Shown piece after piece: positions 34,592 through 43,739 of a stretch of 64,000 bases of DNA (positions within the stretch are counted from its first letter, which is position 1; each line of letters begins with the position of its first letter). Under the pieces are notes generated by a model. It worked only from the letters and a program-made list of their open reading frames with translations, did not search any database and was not told the origin of the DNA. A program made the position numbers and the translations under genes. The stretch covers positions 248,001 to 312,000 of the forward strand of contig CBFHMG010000001.1 in assembly GCA_965656935.1 (NCBI GenBank). The letters run 5' to 3'. Source of the stretch: M30B80 sp965656935 (GTDB taxonomy: Bacteria > Pseudomonadota > Alphaproteobacteria > Rhodobacterales > Rhodobacteraceae).

Positions 34592-35845
34592 CTAATGCAG
34601 GTTATGCTGGGACCCAGTCCCTTCTTCATCCATCAAGCCGATCCCTGTCTCAAAGCGATCCATGCGGAATTTCGCAGCGGGCGCGTGGTGGGTGTCTGTG
34701 GCCAGAAGATGGGCGAAGGAATAGCCTGATCCGGGCACCGCCTTGAAGCCGCCATAGCACCAGCCGCCATTGAAATAGAGCCCCTCGATATGGGTCTTGT
34801 CGATGATCGGCGATCCATCTGCCGACATATCCATGATCCCGCCCCAAGAGCGTAGCATCTTGGCCTTGCCGATCATCGGCATCAGCGTCATGCCCGCCTC
34901 GATCACATGTTCGGCCATTGGCAGGTTCCCGCGTGAGGCATAGGAGGCGTAGAAATCAAGGTCGCCGCCAAAGACGAGGCCGCCCTTGTCGGATTGGCTG
35001 ATATAGAAATGCCCCATGCCATAGGTGATGACATTGTCGATGCAGGGTTTGAGGCCTTCGGTCACGAAGGCTTGCAGGACATGGCTCTCGATGGGCAGAC
35101 GCATGCCTGCCATCGCCGCGACCTGTCCTGACCTGCCCGCCACGACTATGCCGACCTTTTTGGCGCGGATTGCCCCTCGGCTAGTTTGCACGCCTGTGAC
35201 CTTGCCGCCCTCAATATCGATGCCCGTCACTTCACAATTCTGGATCAGATCAACCCCGCGCTGATCGGCCCCGCGCGCATAGCCCCAAGCCACGGCGTCA
35301 TGGCGCGCTGTGCCGCCGCGCTTGTGGTAGAGCCCGCCGTAAATCGGGAAACGCGTCTGCTCGTAATCGATATAGGGCACCAGTTTGCGCACGCCTTCGC
35401 GATCAAGCAAAATGGCATCATCACCCTGATTGATCATCGCATTGCCGCGTCTGGCATAGGCATCGCGCTGACCATCGGAATGAAACAGATTGATGATCCC
35501 GCGCTGGCTGTGCATCACATTGTAATTGAGCTCGCTTTCCATCCCTTCCCAAAGCTTGAGGGAATGGGAGTAAAACTCGGAATTTCCAGGAAGCCCGTAA
35601 TTGGCGCGCACGATGGTGGTGTTGCGACCGATATTGCCGCCGCCGAGATAGCCTTTTTCAAGCACGGCGATATTGCTCAGGCCATGTTCCTTGGCCAGAT
35701 AAAAGGCCGTTGCCAAGCCATGGCCACCGCCGCCGATGATAATGATATCGTATTCCGCCTTTGGCGCTGGATCACGCCAAGCAGGTTTCCAACCCTTATT
35801 GCCAGTCAGGCCTTCCGCCAGCACACGCCAGCCAGAGTAACGCAT
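34592..35845 (-). CDS. soxB: Sarcosine oxidase beta subunit
   Basis: 417 aa flavoprotein subunit, where sarcosine is oxidised. FAD-binding GxGxxG appears as IIIIGGGGHGLATAFYLAKEHG (about residues 34-55). FMN- and substrate-region blocks are YHKRGGTARHDAVAWGYARGAD and SWGGIMDMSADGSPIIDKTHIEGLYFNGGWCYGGFKAVPGSG. First gene of the operon, preceded by a good ribosome binding site (GGAGAAGGAG). The operon is the typical soxBDAG order of alphaproteobacteria that degrade choline, glycine betaine or creatine. Confidence 0.97.
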   Translation of the reverse strand: MRYSGWRVLAEGLTGNKGWKPAWRDPAPKAEYDIIIIGGGGHGLATAFYLAKEHGLSNIAVLEKGYLGGGNIGRNTTIVRANYGLPGNSEFYSHSLKLWEGMESELNYNVMHSQRGIINLFHSDGQRDAYARRGNAMINQGDDAILLDREGVRKLVPYIDYEQTRFPIYGGLYHKRGGTARHDAVAWGYARGADQRGVDLIQNCEVTGIDIEGGKVTGVQTSRGAIRAKKVGIVVAGRSGQVAAMAGMRLPIESHVLQAFVTEGLKPCIDNVITYGMGHFYISQSDKGGLVFGGDLDFYASYASRGNLPMAEHVIEAGMTLMPMIGKAKMLRSWGGIMDMSADGSPIIDKTHIEGLYFNGGWCYGGFKAVPGSGYSFAHLLATDTHHAPAAKFRMDRFETGIGLMDEEGTGSQHNLH

Positions 35846-36005
35846 CTTTCAGGCTCCTTCTCCGCCCGCAAAAGCGCGCGTCCTAGAAGACCTAAGCAAA
35901 GCATTCGGAACAGGAAAGAGCAATGCTCATCAGACCCGATGTGATGCGGCCCAATTCGACGAAATTATTAGTGTCGAGCGGGCTGTCGCCAGAAATTTAG
36001 GCAGG

Positions 36006-36716
36006 TCAGCCAGAGCCACCTTCGGTTTCGCCGCCACCGCCGCCTTCTTCCTCGTTGAAATCATATTCAAATGCGGCGTCCCAATCAAAGCCCGAAGGGT
36101 CTTCGCCAGCATCATCCATGCCATCGCCCTCACCAGGAGAGCAGTTTGCGACGCAGAAACTGGGGTCAGTCCCATCATCGAAATCAACGCGGTCGACAAA
36201 GCGCGGGCGTGTCACTGAAACAAAGTCAAATTCCATCTCGCCCATGCCGATGCTGAAAGCGGGTGTATAGGGAAGAAACGTCTCCACAACCAAAACATGC
36301 GACCCAATTTCCATCAATGGAATTCGGTCGGTGACGGCACCAAGCGTTTCATTCGTATGCCTCAAGCGCCCTTGTGTGCCGTAAGACCAGTCAACAACAA
36401 AGCCCTGATCGGTGCGCCGCACTTGAGTTGCGCGCATTTGGGTGATCTCGGGGCTGCGGGTGATGTGCTGGAAGATATTCGACAGGCCCTCGATATCGGA
36501 TCCATACATGGTGACCTCGGCCCGCGACAGCACGTCTGATACCGCGTAATTGGCCTTTACCGCCCCGTTATATGTCCGAAAGCCGTCAAAAAACACGAAG
36601 CTTCCGACAAAGACCCAAGCCAAAATAGGCGTCAGGATGATGGCCTCAAGCGCGACCGCAGCGGTCTCGTCGCGAAAGAATTTTCTTACTGATCTAGCAA
36701 TATTCATAAGTCCCAT
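36006..36716 (-). CDS. TadE-like pilus assembly protein with acidic glycine-rich tail
   Basis: 236 aa. One N-terminal TadE-type membrane segment follows a charged head: FRDETAAVALEAIILTPILAWVFVGSFVFFDGFR (residues about 14-47), with the pseudopilin-like A/L-E motif. The exported part has one Cys pair (FCVANCSPGEG) and ends in a low-complexity tail rich in D, E and G. ATG 36716 or ATG 36707 could be the start. Third gene of a minus-strand trio with no secretion ATPase nearby; the proteins probably work with a Tad secretion apparatus encoded elsewhere. Confidence 0.75.
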   Translation of the reverse strand: MGLMNIARSVRKFFRDETAAVALEAIILTPILAWVFVGSFVFFDGFRTYNGAVKANYAVSDVLSRAEVTMYGSDIEGLSNIFQHITRSPEITQMRATQVRRTDQGFVVDWSYGTQGRLRHTNETLGAVTDRIPLMEIGSHVLVVETFLPYTPAFSIGMGEMEFDFVSVTRPRFVDRVDFDDGTDPSFCVANCSPGEGDGMDDAGEDPSGFDWDAAFEYDFNEEEGGGGGETEGGSG

Positions 36717-36721
36717 CCCGC

Positions 36722-37255
36722 TTACGGCTCATTCACGAAGATCGAGGCTGAAATCATATGGAGGCCACCTGTATCATCGCGCGTCAGGTTCAACCCAAAG
36801 CCCGAGAAGGGCAGGATGCGGTCAACAACCACGCAGGCGCGGATAAGCATCAATTGGTTTACTTGGCCCACATCGAAGGTATTTGCGGGGCGGACCCAGC
36901 CATCCCTGTCGACACAAAGTGAGTCTTGATCAGGAAGGAAGTAATTGGGGCCCACGATAGGTCGCAGATCAAGCGTCAGCAGTTGATCGCAATCATTGAT
37001 CACCACAGTTTGCTGGCAAATGACACTTGCGATCTGGTCATGTGTTGCCGTCAGGCCCGGTGTTACCCGCATGACGCGCACGGTTGTATCAAGGGCGCGT
37101 TCTAGCATCACCTGACGCGTCAGGATCATCGCGGTCTCGAACACGGCTGTGAACAAGATCATGACAATCGGGAAGACGATCACGAACTCCAACGAGGCTG
37201 TCGCCGTCTCGTCGCGCCAGAACTGTCGAATGGTGTGGTGCAATGCCATCTCCAA
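36722..37255 (-). CDS. TadE-like pilus assembly protein
   Basis: 177 aa with the TadE-type leader FWRDETATASLEFVIVFPIVMILFTAVFETAMILTRQVMLERALD (residues about 12-57), a single membrane anchor with a Glu at +5-like position. Periplasmic part has paired cysteines (ICQQTVVINDCDQLL, SLCVD, RACVVVD). Five bases separate it from the next gene and three from the previous one, so the trio is one operon. Predicted minor pilin of a Flp/Tad system. Confidence 0.82.
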   Translation of the reverse strand: MEMALHHTIRQFWRDETATASLEFVIVFPIVMILFTAVFETAMILTRQVMLERALDTTVRVMRVTPGLTATHDQIASVICQQTVVINDCDQLLTLDLRPIVGPNYFLPDQDSLCVDRDGWVRPANTFDVGQVNQLMLIRACVVVDRILPFSGFGLNLTRDDTGGLHMISASIFVNEP

Positions 37256-37258
37256 CCC

Positions 37259-38929
37259 CTATTGAACCAGACGAAGACGGTTGATCGAGGTTGCGATCGA
37301 CGCGAAAGCATCAGCAATGTCCAGCGATCCGCCATCGATGATCGGGTAGTAATGTGCTGGCGTTGTGGCGCAATATTGCATCAATTCCTGTCCGACGCGC
37401 GGGGCTTGGAAACCGATTGTAAACACAATGATCCCTTCGGCGCGGGCCGCATCGCAGCTTGCACGCGTGTTGCTATTAGCGATTTCGGGGGTGGCATGGG
37501 CTCCAAAGGCGGCCCAGCGTACCCAGTTGAAGTAGTCGTAATTTCCAGACCGCTGGGCGGGTCTCAGGTAGAATTCGGCTGCGACTTTGGCGGCTGTGTA
37601 TTCGCCAAACAATTCTAGCCAATCAAGTGCCTCGGACTCATCCCCACGATAGGGCTCGTCTGACCAAATTCCCCAGTAATTGTTGGGTTGATTGTGCTGC
37701 GGGTCCCACCAATGTGTTTGCTCCGGTATCCAATAACGATCATGACCGGGATAAAAGATTGACCAGCGATGATGGTCATCATGGTAGAAAACATTTGATG
37801 GTCCGTGGCGAAACTCATCCCATAGATCATGTTGCTCGCTGTTCTCTCCATCAGTCATCAGGACGACGACTTTGAGGGTCTCATCATTGTCATAGTCAAA
37901 TGGGCGCCCTTCGAAATCAGAATTGGCAGCGCCTGTATCAATGAGCTCTGACAGTGCGGGTCGTGCAACTGGATCGAGAAGGCCAACGGCCCATTTCATG
38001 CCCAGGTCCATGGCTGTCCAGCCGCTTTGCGTAAGCGCACGAATGGATTCCACAAGCTCTTCTTGGTTCGAGGACCAAGGTATGATGGCGTGTCTGTCAA
38101 GCGGTCCGCCATTGGGGTTTGCGCGGGTCCTTGAGGAGTAACAATGGCTGTATAGAAGGTCGGAATGCCATTCGCGGTGGTAATAATCCGCATGTGCAAG
38201 ACGAGCCAGAGGGGTTTCAGGATCAATTGCTGTATTGTGAAACTCTTCTGGAGGGAAGCGCGCGCAATTTGACGCGTCATGTTCATCGCTCAAGGTGAAT
38301 ACGCTGGCCAGCCTCGTGCCGATATTGACCCGACCGTTGTAAGGGATCAGCGAGATCGAGACGGTGTCGCCATTCGGGGAGTTTTGGTTCATCGCAAGGA
38401 GGTCGACAACGAAGTCTTCGGCGGCATCGCGCATCTGAACAATTCGGCTGCCCCCCATGGAGCCAGAGACATCCAGCGCCAAGGAGATTTCTAGATTTCC
38501 GACGCTCTCTTCGGCGACCGCAGAGGCGGGGGAGGTCAAGGAGTTCACACCGAACATATTCATGAAGAGCAGATTGATATCCGCCTCCACAAATGCCTCA
38601 ACCCGGGTTGAGGTCATGGTGCTTTGCGGTGTGACCCGAAGGCGGTAGTTTTCAAGTTCGGATCGCGCGAAGTAATCTCGGACCACGGCTTCGGCATCGG
38701 CGTTCTGATCTAGCGAGGCGGCGGCCAGAACGGCGCGGTCCAGCGTGTATTGCATCTGCACGCGTTGGGTCTCGTAGCGCAAAATATCAATCGCAACACC
38801 GCCAACGGCGATCATGATGACAAACATGATCAGCCCGAAAATGGTGACTGTGCCGTCTTCGGCCCGCGCAAAACGATTGGCGAGAGTGGATGGTGTCTTT
38901 GGTTTTTGTGGCGTGAAAACTTGCGCCAT
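37259..38929 (-). CDS. TadG-like protein with von Willebrand A domain
   Basis: 556 aa. TadG-type N terminus with one membrane helix (EDGTVTIFGLIMFVIMIAVGGVAIDILRYETQRVQMQ, residues about 24-60). The vWA domain starts at about 146 with the MIDAS motif DVSGSMGG (153-160) and has VVVLMTDGENSE (354-365) as its later strand. Between residues 366 and 430 lies an unusual His/Trp/Tyr-rich stretch. After it come VAAEFYL and GIIVFTIGFQAP, the last vWA strand. First gene of the trio; probably attached to the inner membrane and acting in pilus assembly or adhesion. Confidence 0.85.
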   Translation of the reverse strand: MAQVFTPQKPKTPSTLANRFARAEDGTVTIFGLIMFVIMIAVGGVAIDILRYETQRVQMQYTLDRAVLAAASLDQNADAEAVVRDYFARSELENYRLRVTPQSTMTSTRVEAFVEADINLLFMNMFGVNSLTSPASAVAEESVGNLEISLALDVSGSMGGSRIVQMRDAAEDFVVDLLAMNQNSPNGDTVSISLIPYNGRVNIGTRLASVFTLSDEHDASNCARFPPEEFHNTAIDPETPLARLAHADYYHREWHSDLLYSHCYSSRTRANPNGGPLDRHAIIPWSSNQEELVESIRALTQSGWTAMDLGMKWAVGLLDPVARPALSELIDTGAANSDFEGRPFDYDNDETLKVVVLMTDGENSEQHDLWDEFRHGPSNVFYHDDHHRWSIFYPGHDRYWIPEQTHWWDPQHNQPNNYWGIWSDEPYRGDESEALDWLELFGEYTAAKVAAEFYLRPAQRSGNYDYFNWVRWAAFGAHATPEIANSNTRASCDAARAEGIIVFTIGFQAPRVGQELMQYCATTPAHYYPIIDGGSLDIADAFASIATSINRLRLVQ

Positions 38930-39052
38930 TTTGCTACCCCTCTTGATTGGGCCCCTAAAGTCAGAGTTCGCCCATGGCCTGTTTTCGGCGGGAAGCTAGG
39001 CGAAATTACGGCAAATCGGGGCGGCATTCGCGGCCATTTAGGACAATAAAAA

Positions 39053-39084
39053 AGGCAATTTCGGGCCGAATGCCTGGTCTTTTT
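39053..39084. terminator. Terminator-like hairpin in the tadG/gdh divergent spacer
   Basis: AGGCA / TGCCT (5 bp) with inner TTC / GAA pairs, followed on the plus strand by TGGTCTTTTT and preceded by AAAAAA, so it could work on either strand. Both neighbouring genes point away from it, so it ends neither of them. Confidence 0.45.
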
Positions 39085-39180
39085 GGTTGAACCCGCGCCC
39101 TCTTAAGGATTGTTCTACGCCTGCCAGCTAAAAAAATGCGGGATTATCCGTTGTGGGATGAGTCAAAAGGAGGAACTTCC

Positions 39181-40617
39181 ATGACTACCACGAACCCTAC
39201 TGAGCCCAGCTTTCGCGAGTCAGTTGATTTAATGTTTAATCGGGCAGCGTCACTCATGGAGTTGCCCCCTGGCCTTGAAGAAAAAATTCGTGTCTGTAAC
39301 TCCACCTATACCGTGCGCTTTGGCGTGCGGCTGCGTGGGCAGATGCATACATTCACCGGCTACCGCGCTGTTCATTCCGAACATATGGAGCCTGTGAAAG
39401 GCGGCATTCGCTATGCGATGAATGTCGATCAGGATGAGGTTGAAGCGCTTGCCTCGCTGATGACCTTCAAATGCGCCTTGGTCGAAGCGCCTTTCGGCGG
39501 ATCGAAGGGCGGTTTGTGCATCGACCCGCGCGAATGGGATGAGCATGAGCTGGAGCAGATCACCCGCCGTTTCGCCTATGAGCTGATCAAGCGCGATTTG
39601 ATCAACCCATCGCAAAACGTGCCCGCCCCCGACATGGGAACAGGCGAAAAAGAGATGGCGATCATCGCGGATCAATACGCGCGGATGAACACCACCGATA
39701 TCAACGCCAAGGCCTGTGTCACCGGCAAGCCGCCTCATGCAGGCGGTATTCAGGGCCGTGTCGAGGCGACAGGGCGCGGCGTGCAATATGCGTTGCAGGA
39801 ATTCTTCCGCCATCCCGAGGATATCGCGGCAGCAGGTCTGTCTGGCAGCTTGGATGGTAAGCGTGTCATCGTTCAGGGTTTGGGCAATGTGGGCTATCAC
39901 GCAGCCTTGTTCCTTGCACAAGAAGATGGCTGCCGTGTTACTCATGTGATCGAACGGGACGGCGCGCTGTCTTCGCCCGATGGCCTTGATGTCGAAGCGG
40001 TGCGTCACTGGATTGCGCAGCATGGTGGCGTCAAAGGCTGCCCGCATGGCACTTATTCCGAGAATGGTGCCGCCGCGATGGAAGAAGAATGTGATATTCT
40101 TATTCCCGCAGCCCTTGAGGCCGTGATCAACCTGTCCAATGCAGATCGTGTGCAAGCGCCTTTGATTATCGAGGCGGCCAATGGTCCGATCACCGCGGGT
40201 GCCGACGAAGTCCTGCGGCGCAAGGGAACGATCATCATCCCCGATCTTTATGCCAATGCGGGTGGTGTGACGGTGTCCTATTTCGAATGGGTCAAGAACC
40301 TCAGCCACATCCGTTTTGGCCGGATGCAGCGTCGTCAGGAAGAGTCGCGTCACGAATTGATCGTGAACGAGCTTGAACGTCTGTCCAAGGATAGTGGCAT
40401 TGGCTGGTCCCTCTCGCCGGACTTCAAATCGCGCTATCTGCGCGGTGCGGGCGAGTTGGAACTGGTCCGCTCGGGCCTCGATGACACGATGCGCACCGCC
40501 TATCAGGCGATGCGTGAGGTTTGGCATGATCGCTCGGATGTGCCTGATTTGCGCACGGCAGGCTATTTGGTTTCGATCAGCCGAATTGCTTCGGGCTATC
40601 GCGCCAAAGGCCTCTAA
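39181..40617 (+). CDS. gdhA: Glu/Leu/Phe/Val dehydrogenase (glutamate dehydrogenase)
   Basis: 478 aa. Start ATG 39181 (MTTTNPTEPSFRESVDLMFNRAASL) is supported by AAAAGGAGG about 8 bases upstream; ATG 39136 is in frame but less likely. The catalytic lysine lies in APFGGSKGGLCIDP, substrate-binding lysine in EPVKGGIRYAMNVDQDEV, and the dinucleotide-binding motif is VIVQGLGNVGYHAALFLAQE. Reversible oxidative deamination of glutamate is the likely activity; cofactor choice cannot be read safely. Preceded by the orphan terminator-like hairpin and followed by a strong terminator. Confidence 0.9.
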   Translation: MTTTNPTEPSFRESVDLMFNRAASLMELPPGLEEKIRVCNSTYTVRFGVRLRGQMHTFTGYRAVHSEHMEPVKGGIRYAMNVDQDEVEALASLMTFKCALVEAPFGGSKGGLCIDPREWDEHELEQITRRFAYELIKRDLINPSQNVPAPDMGTGEKEMAIIADQYARMNTTDINAKACVTGKPPHAGGIQGRVEATGRGVQYALQEFFRHPEDIAAAGLSGSLDGKRVIVQGLGNVGYHAALFLAQEDGCRVTHVIERDGALSSPDGLDVEAVRHWIAQHGGVKGCPHGTYSENGAAAMEEECDILIPAALEAVINLSNADRVQAPLIIEAANGPITAGADEVLRRKGTIIIPDLYANAGGVTVSYFEWVKNLSHIRFGRMQRRQEESRHELIVNELERLSKDSGIGWSLSPDFKSRYLRGAGELELVRSGLDDTMRTAYQAMREVWHDRSDVPDLRTAGYLVSISRIASGYRAKGL

Positions 40618-40624
40618 ACCACAG

Positions 40625-40660
40625 CGCGGCGGGGCTAGGTTTTGGTCCCGCCGCGATTTT
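40625..40660 (+). terminator. Intrinsic terminator after the glutamate dehydrogenase gene
   Basis: A 9-bp perfect stem CGCGGCGGG / CCCGCCGCG is followed by ATTTT. The stop codon of the convergent minus-strand gene (40635) lies inside the loop. Confidence 0.8.
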
Positions 40661-41132
40661 GCACCAGAAGAACAGAAATCAGATCAGCAACTGATTTCGA
40701 CTCGCGTGCCGCCGTTACACCGCCCACAGCCACACGCCGTCCGCGCCGCCACCACAATCCCGGCGCATAGGCTTTGGCGCCTTGTGGCTCCTTCAAGCGG
40801 ATCAGAAAGCCACCGGCTGGCTTGAAGGCGAAAAACCCACGATCGACGCTTTCGACATTGTCGATGGTGAACAAAACGCGCCCTCCGATCTCACGCAATT
40901 CCAATCGCGTCAGCTCCAGCGTGCGCGAAGACACATCCCATACTACCCATGCGAGCCAGAGGCTGCCTGCCCCCATCAGGATCAGAAAGATAAGCCAGCC
41001 GATATCCACGGGCGGTTGCGTGGCCGCGATCCAGAGCAACAGCACCCCAAGGCAGCCCAAGCAGCCCGTCGCCATCACCCGCCGCGCCGTATTGGGCGAG
41101 ATGCGTTCCAAAACTTCATCTGGATTATTCAT
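40635..41132 (-). CDS. Conserved membrane protein of unknown function
   Basis: 165 aa. Two hydrophobic segments, VMATGCLGCLGVLLLWIAA (about 19-37) and IGWLIFLILMGAGSLWLAWVVWD (about 44-66), then a soluble C-terminal part (ELTRLELREIGGRVLFTIDNVESVDRGFFAFKPAGGFLIRL) resembling PH-like domains that follow two helices. I do not recognise a named family. Its stop lies inside the terminator hairpin of the convergent dehydrogenase gene. Confidence 0.72.
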   Translation of the reverse strand: MNNPDEVLERISPNTARRVMATGCLGCLGVLLLWIAATQPPVDIGWLIFLILMGAGSLWLAWVVWDVSSRTLELTRLELREIGGRVLFTIDNVESVDRGFFAFKPAGGFLIRLKEPQGAKAYAPGLWWRRGRRVAVGGVTAARESKSVADLISVLLVQNRGGTKT

Positions 41133-41231
41133 GGCTACATCCCCGATCCTTTGCGCAAAGGCCTAAAGGCTTCACGCGAAACGCCATAAACCACGGGCAT
41201 TAGCCGATGGCCAGAGTGCAGGCTGAAGTCT

Positions 41232-42185
41232 CTATGCCTCGCGGCGCACTTCATAGCCCTGTTCTTCGGGTTCATCATCGACCATCTCAGCAGGGAAACC
41301 ATCTGCGCGAATATCCAGACCTGTCGCCTCTTCAAGGCGGCGGATGATATTGGGCGAAAGCTCCCGCTCCCCGAACCGCGCGATGCCATCTTTGAATATC
41401 TCGATCATCAGCGGGCTGATTTCCAAAGGCACGCCCGCGGTATCGGCAACCTCTTGGAACAGGCCAATATCCTTGAGAACAAGATCCATCGTGAAGGAAA
41501 TATCGCGCGAGCCGTTCAGGATAACCTGACTTTCGGTTTCATGCACAAAACTGGTGCCCGATGAAATCCGGATCGCCTCATAGCTTATGCCCAAATCCAT
41601 GCCAGCGGCCTTGGCGACGGTCAGGGCTTCGCAGCAACTCAGCAGATTGGCGGTGGCCAGATAATTGGTGATCACCTTGAGAACCGAGGCCGAGCCGACC
41701 TCGCCCGTATGCAAAACCCTGCGCCCCATCTTGGTCAGCAAAGGCAGGACACGCTCGAAAACATCGCGCTCGCAGCCTGCAAAGATCGAGATATTGCCGG
41801 TATCGGCCCTGTGGCAGCCACCGGAAACAGGGCAATCCACCGCCGCACCGCCAGCCTGTGTCACCAATGCAGCCAAACGTTTGATCTCGGCCGCGTCCGT
41901 TGTGCTCATCTCCAGCCAGATCTTGCCCTCAGTGATCCCTTCCAGCAGCCCGTCTGGCCCTTCGACAATGGCGGCAGATATTTTGGGATGCGGCAGGCAG
42001 GTGATAACGATATCGCAATCGCGCATCATCTGGGCAGGGGTTTTGCCGATTTTGGCCCCGCGCGCTTCGAACTCGGCGCATTTTGCGGCATCCAGATCAT
42101 GGACGCTCAACGCCACGCCATTGCGCAGCAAAGAGCCTGACAGTTTCGCACCGACATTGCCGAGCCCGATAAATCCTACATTCAT
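41232..42185 (-). CDS. NAD(P)-dependent oxidoreductase, beta-hydroxyacid dehydrogenase family
   Basis: 317 aa. N-terminal Rossmann motif VGFIGLGNVGAKLSGSLLRNG; substrate motif DCPVSGGCHRADTGNISIFAG (usual DAPVSGG with D-C change kept small); catalytic lysine in VGSASVLKVITNYLATANLLSCCEAL. The family includes 3-hydroxyisobutyrate, tartronate semialdehyde and glyoxylate reductases. The substrate is not evident from context. The C terminus is extended and acidic (DDEPEEQGYEVRREA). Confidence 0.88.
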   Translation of the reverse strand: MNVGFIGLGNVGAKLSGSLLRNGVALSVHDLDAAKCAEFEARGAKIGKTPAQMMRDCDIVITCLPHPKISAAIVEGPDGLLEGITEGKIWLEMSTTDAAEIKRLAALVTQAGGAAVDCPVSGGCHRADTGNISIFAGCERDVFERVLPLLTKMGRRVLHTGEVGSASVLKVITNYLATANLLSCCEALTVAKAAGMDLGISYEAIRISSGTSFVHETESQVILNGSRDISFTMDLVLKDIGLFQEVADTAGVPLEISPLMIEIFKDGIARFGERELSPNIIRRLEEATGLDIRADGFPAEMVDDEPEEQGYEVRREA

Positions 42186-42354
42186 ATGCTGTTTCCCTTC
42201 ATTCCTGCCGCAAACCTTCCAGCCTGCCCTGCGCCTGTCTGTGCCGAAACCGACCCCTGCAATGCCGCACAGAGACCGTGTGCAGGCTCAGAATTGCCTA
42301 AAGACGGGCTGCGGGCTACCTCTTGGCGCAAGTTAACAGGAAAGGTGCCACCCC

Positions 42355-43266
42355 ATGTCGATCCGTCCCATTCTTGAAAGTCGCAATGCCATGCCCACCA
42401 TGGAAGGGGCAGGCGTGCATCTGCACCGTGCGTTCGGGTTCCAAGACCCGACCGAGCTGGACCCGTTCCTGCTCTTTGATGATTTCCGCAATGATGATCC
42501 TGCCTTCTACCAAAAGGGCTTCCCTTGGCACCCGCATCGCGGGATCGAAACGATCACCTATGTGCTTGCCGGCACGGTCGAGCATTCCGACAGCCTTGGG
42601 AATACAGGCAAGCTGGGGGCAGGCTCGGTGCAATGGATGACCGCTGGGCGCGGGATTTTGCATCAGGAAATGCCCTATGGAAACGGCAAGGGGCAGATGC
42701 ACGGGTTCCAGCTTTGGGGCAATCTTCCCTCCAGCCTGAAAATGACCGACCCGCGCTATCAGGATGTCGAGGCGGCCGAGATCCCCGAGATCATCGATGA
42801 TGACGGCACCCGTGTGAAAGTGATCGTGGGTGAGTTCTGGGGCAAGAAAGGCCCCGTGGATGGCATTGCTGCCGATCCGCAATATCTTGATATTTCGGTG
42901 CCCGCGGGTGTGAAAAAGACCTTCAAGATTGATACCTATCGCCGTGCCTTTGCCTATGTATTCGAAGGCGCAGGTGCCTTTGCCGATGCCAGCCAGCCCT
43001 CGGGTGTTTTGCTGGAAAAAGAGGTGATGGGCGAGGAGGTCAATATCCGCGATCTATCGGGGGACCGGACCTTGATCCGCTTTGGCACGGGCGATGAGGT
43101 CACGGTTCAGGCGGGCCCTGAAGGGCTGCGCTTTTTGCTGATCTCGGGCGCGCCGATTGAGGAACCCGTTGCTTGGCACGGCCCGATTGTGATGAACACG
43201 CAAGCGGAATTGCAGCAAGCCGTGCGGGATTTGCGCAATGGAACCTTCGTGGCCCCCGCGCATTAG
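42355..43266 (+). CDS. Pirin family protein
   Basis: 303 aa bicupin. The metal-binding N-terminal cupin has HPHRGIETITYVLAGTVEHSDS (two His and one downstream His), followed by WMTAGRGILHQEMP with a further His and Glu. The C-terminal cupin is the degenerate Pirin_C domain (AYVFEGAGAF, then GLRFLLISGAPIEEPVAWHGPIVMNTQAEL). Some pirins are quercetin dioxygenases or redox sensors; the role here is unknown. Start ATG 42355, preceded by AGGAAAGG. Confidence 0.93.
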   Translation: MSIRPILESRNAMPTMEGAGVHLHRAFGFQDPTELDPFLLFDDFRNDDPAFYQKGFPWHPHRGIETITYVLAGTVEHSDSLGNTGKLGAGSVQWMTAGRGILHQEMPYGNGKGQMHGFQLWGNLPSSLKMTDPRYQDVEAAEIPEIIDDDGTRVKVIVGEFWGKKGPVDGIAADPQYLDISVPAGVKKTFKIDTYRRAFAYVFEGAGAFADASQPSGVLLEKEVMGEEVNIRDLSGDRTLIRFGTGDEVTVQAGPEGLRFLLISGAPIEEPVAWHGPIVMNTQAELQQAVRDLRNGTFVAPAH

Positions 43267-43268
43267 GG

Positions 43269-43640
43269 CTAGATGATATCGCGCCAGACCAGCAGCACGA
43301 CGATCAGGACCAGCACAATCGCAATGCGAAAAGCGATTTCGCCAAAGAGAAAGGCACGCTCTCGGGCCTGCCTTTCGCCTGCTTTGAGCGTCATAAGGTG
43401 GCGCTTTACCGTCTCGGCCTCGGCCTGCACCAATGCGGGGTCGGTGCGGGCGGCCAGTTTGGGATGGGCGGCACGCGCCTGAAAGGCCAGCAGCGCCTGC
43501 GCTGAATTGCGCACAGGCGTGGGCAAAAGCCTGTTGGTGCGCTTTATCGCTTGCGCGAAACTTTTGGCGCGGATGCCAAGCCGCTCGGCGATCAGACCGC
43601 GCAATTCATCGGTAAGGGTGTCGATTTCCTCAAGGGTCAT
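43269..43640 (-). CDS. Conserved tail-anchored small protein
   Basis: 123 aa, mostly helical and soluble (MTLEEIDTLTDELRGLIAERLGIRAKSFAQAIKRTNRLLPTPVR), ending in one C-terminal membrane helix (FRIAIVLVLIVVLLVWRDII, about 104-123). Length and layout fit a tail-anchored protein. No named domain recognised; convergent with the pirin gene, with two bases between them. Confidence 0.7.
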   Translation of the reverse strand: MTLEEIDTLTDELRGLIAERLGIRAKSFAQAIKRTNRLLPTPVRNSAQALLAFQARAAHPKLAARTDPALVQAEAETVKRHLMTLKAGERQARERAFLFGEIAFRIAIVLVLIVVLLVWRDII

Positions 43641-43739
43641 CTTCGCATCATCCTTGCTGGGCCAGCCTCAGGTTAGAAGGGCGCGGGCGCGCGCTCAACC
43701 CCTCTGGTTCATGATCTGCGGCACTGGTAGAAAGCGGCT

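Noticed and set aside
39250..40527. 425-codon minus-strand open frame opposite the glutamate dehydrogenase gene
   Set aside because: Antisense to a gene with intact motifs and a strong ribosome binding site; no independent support.
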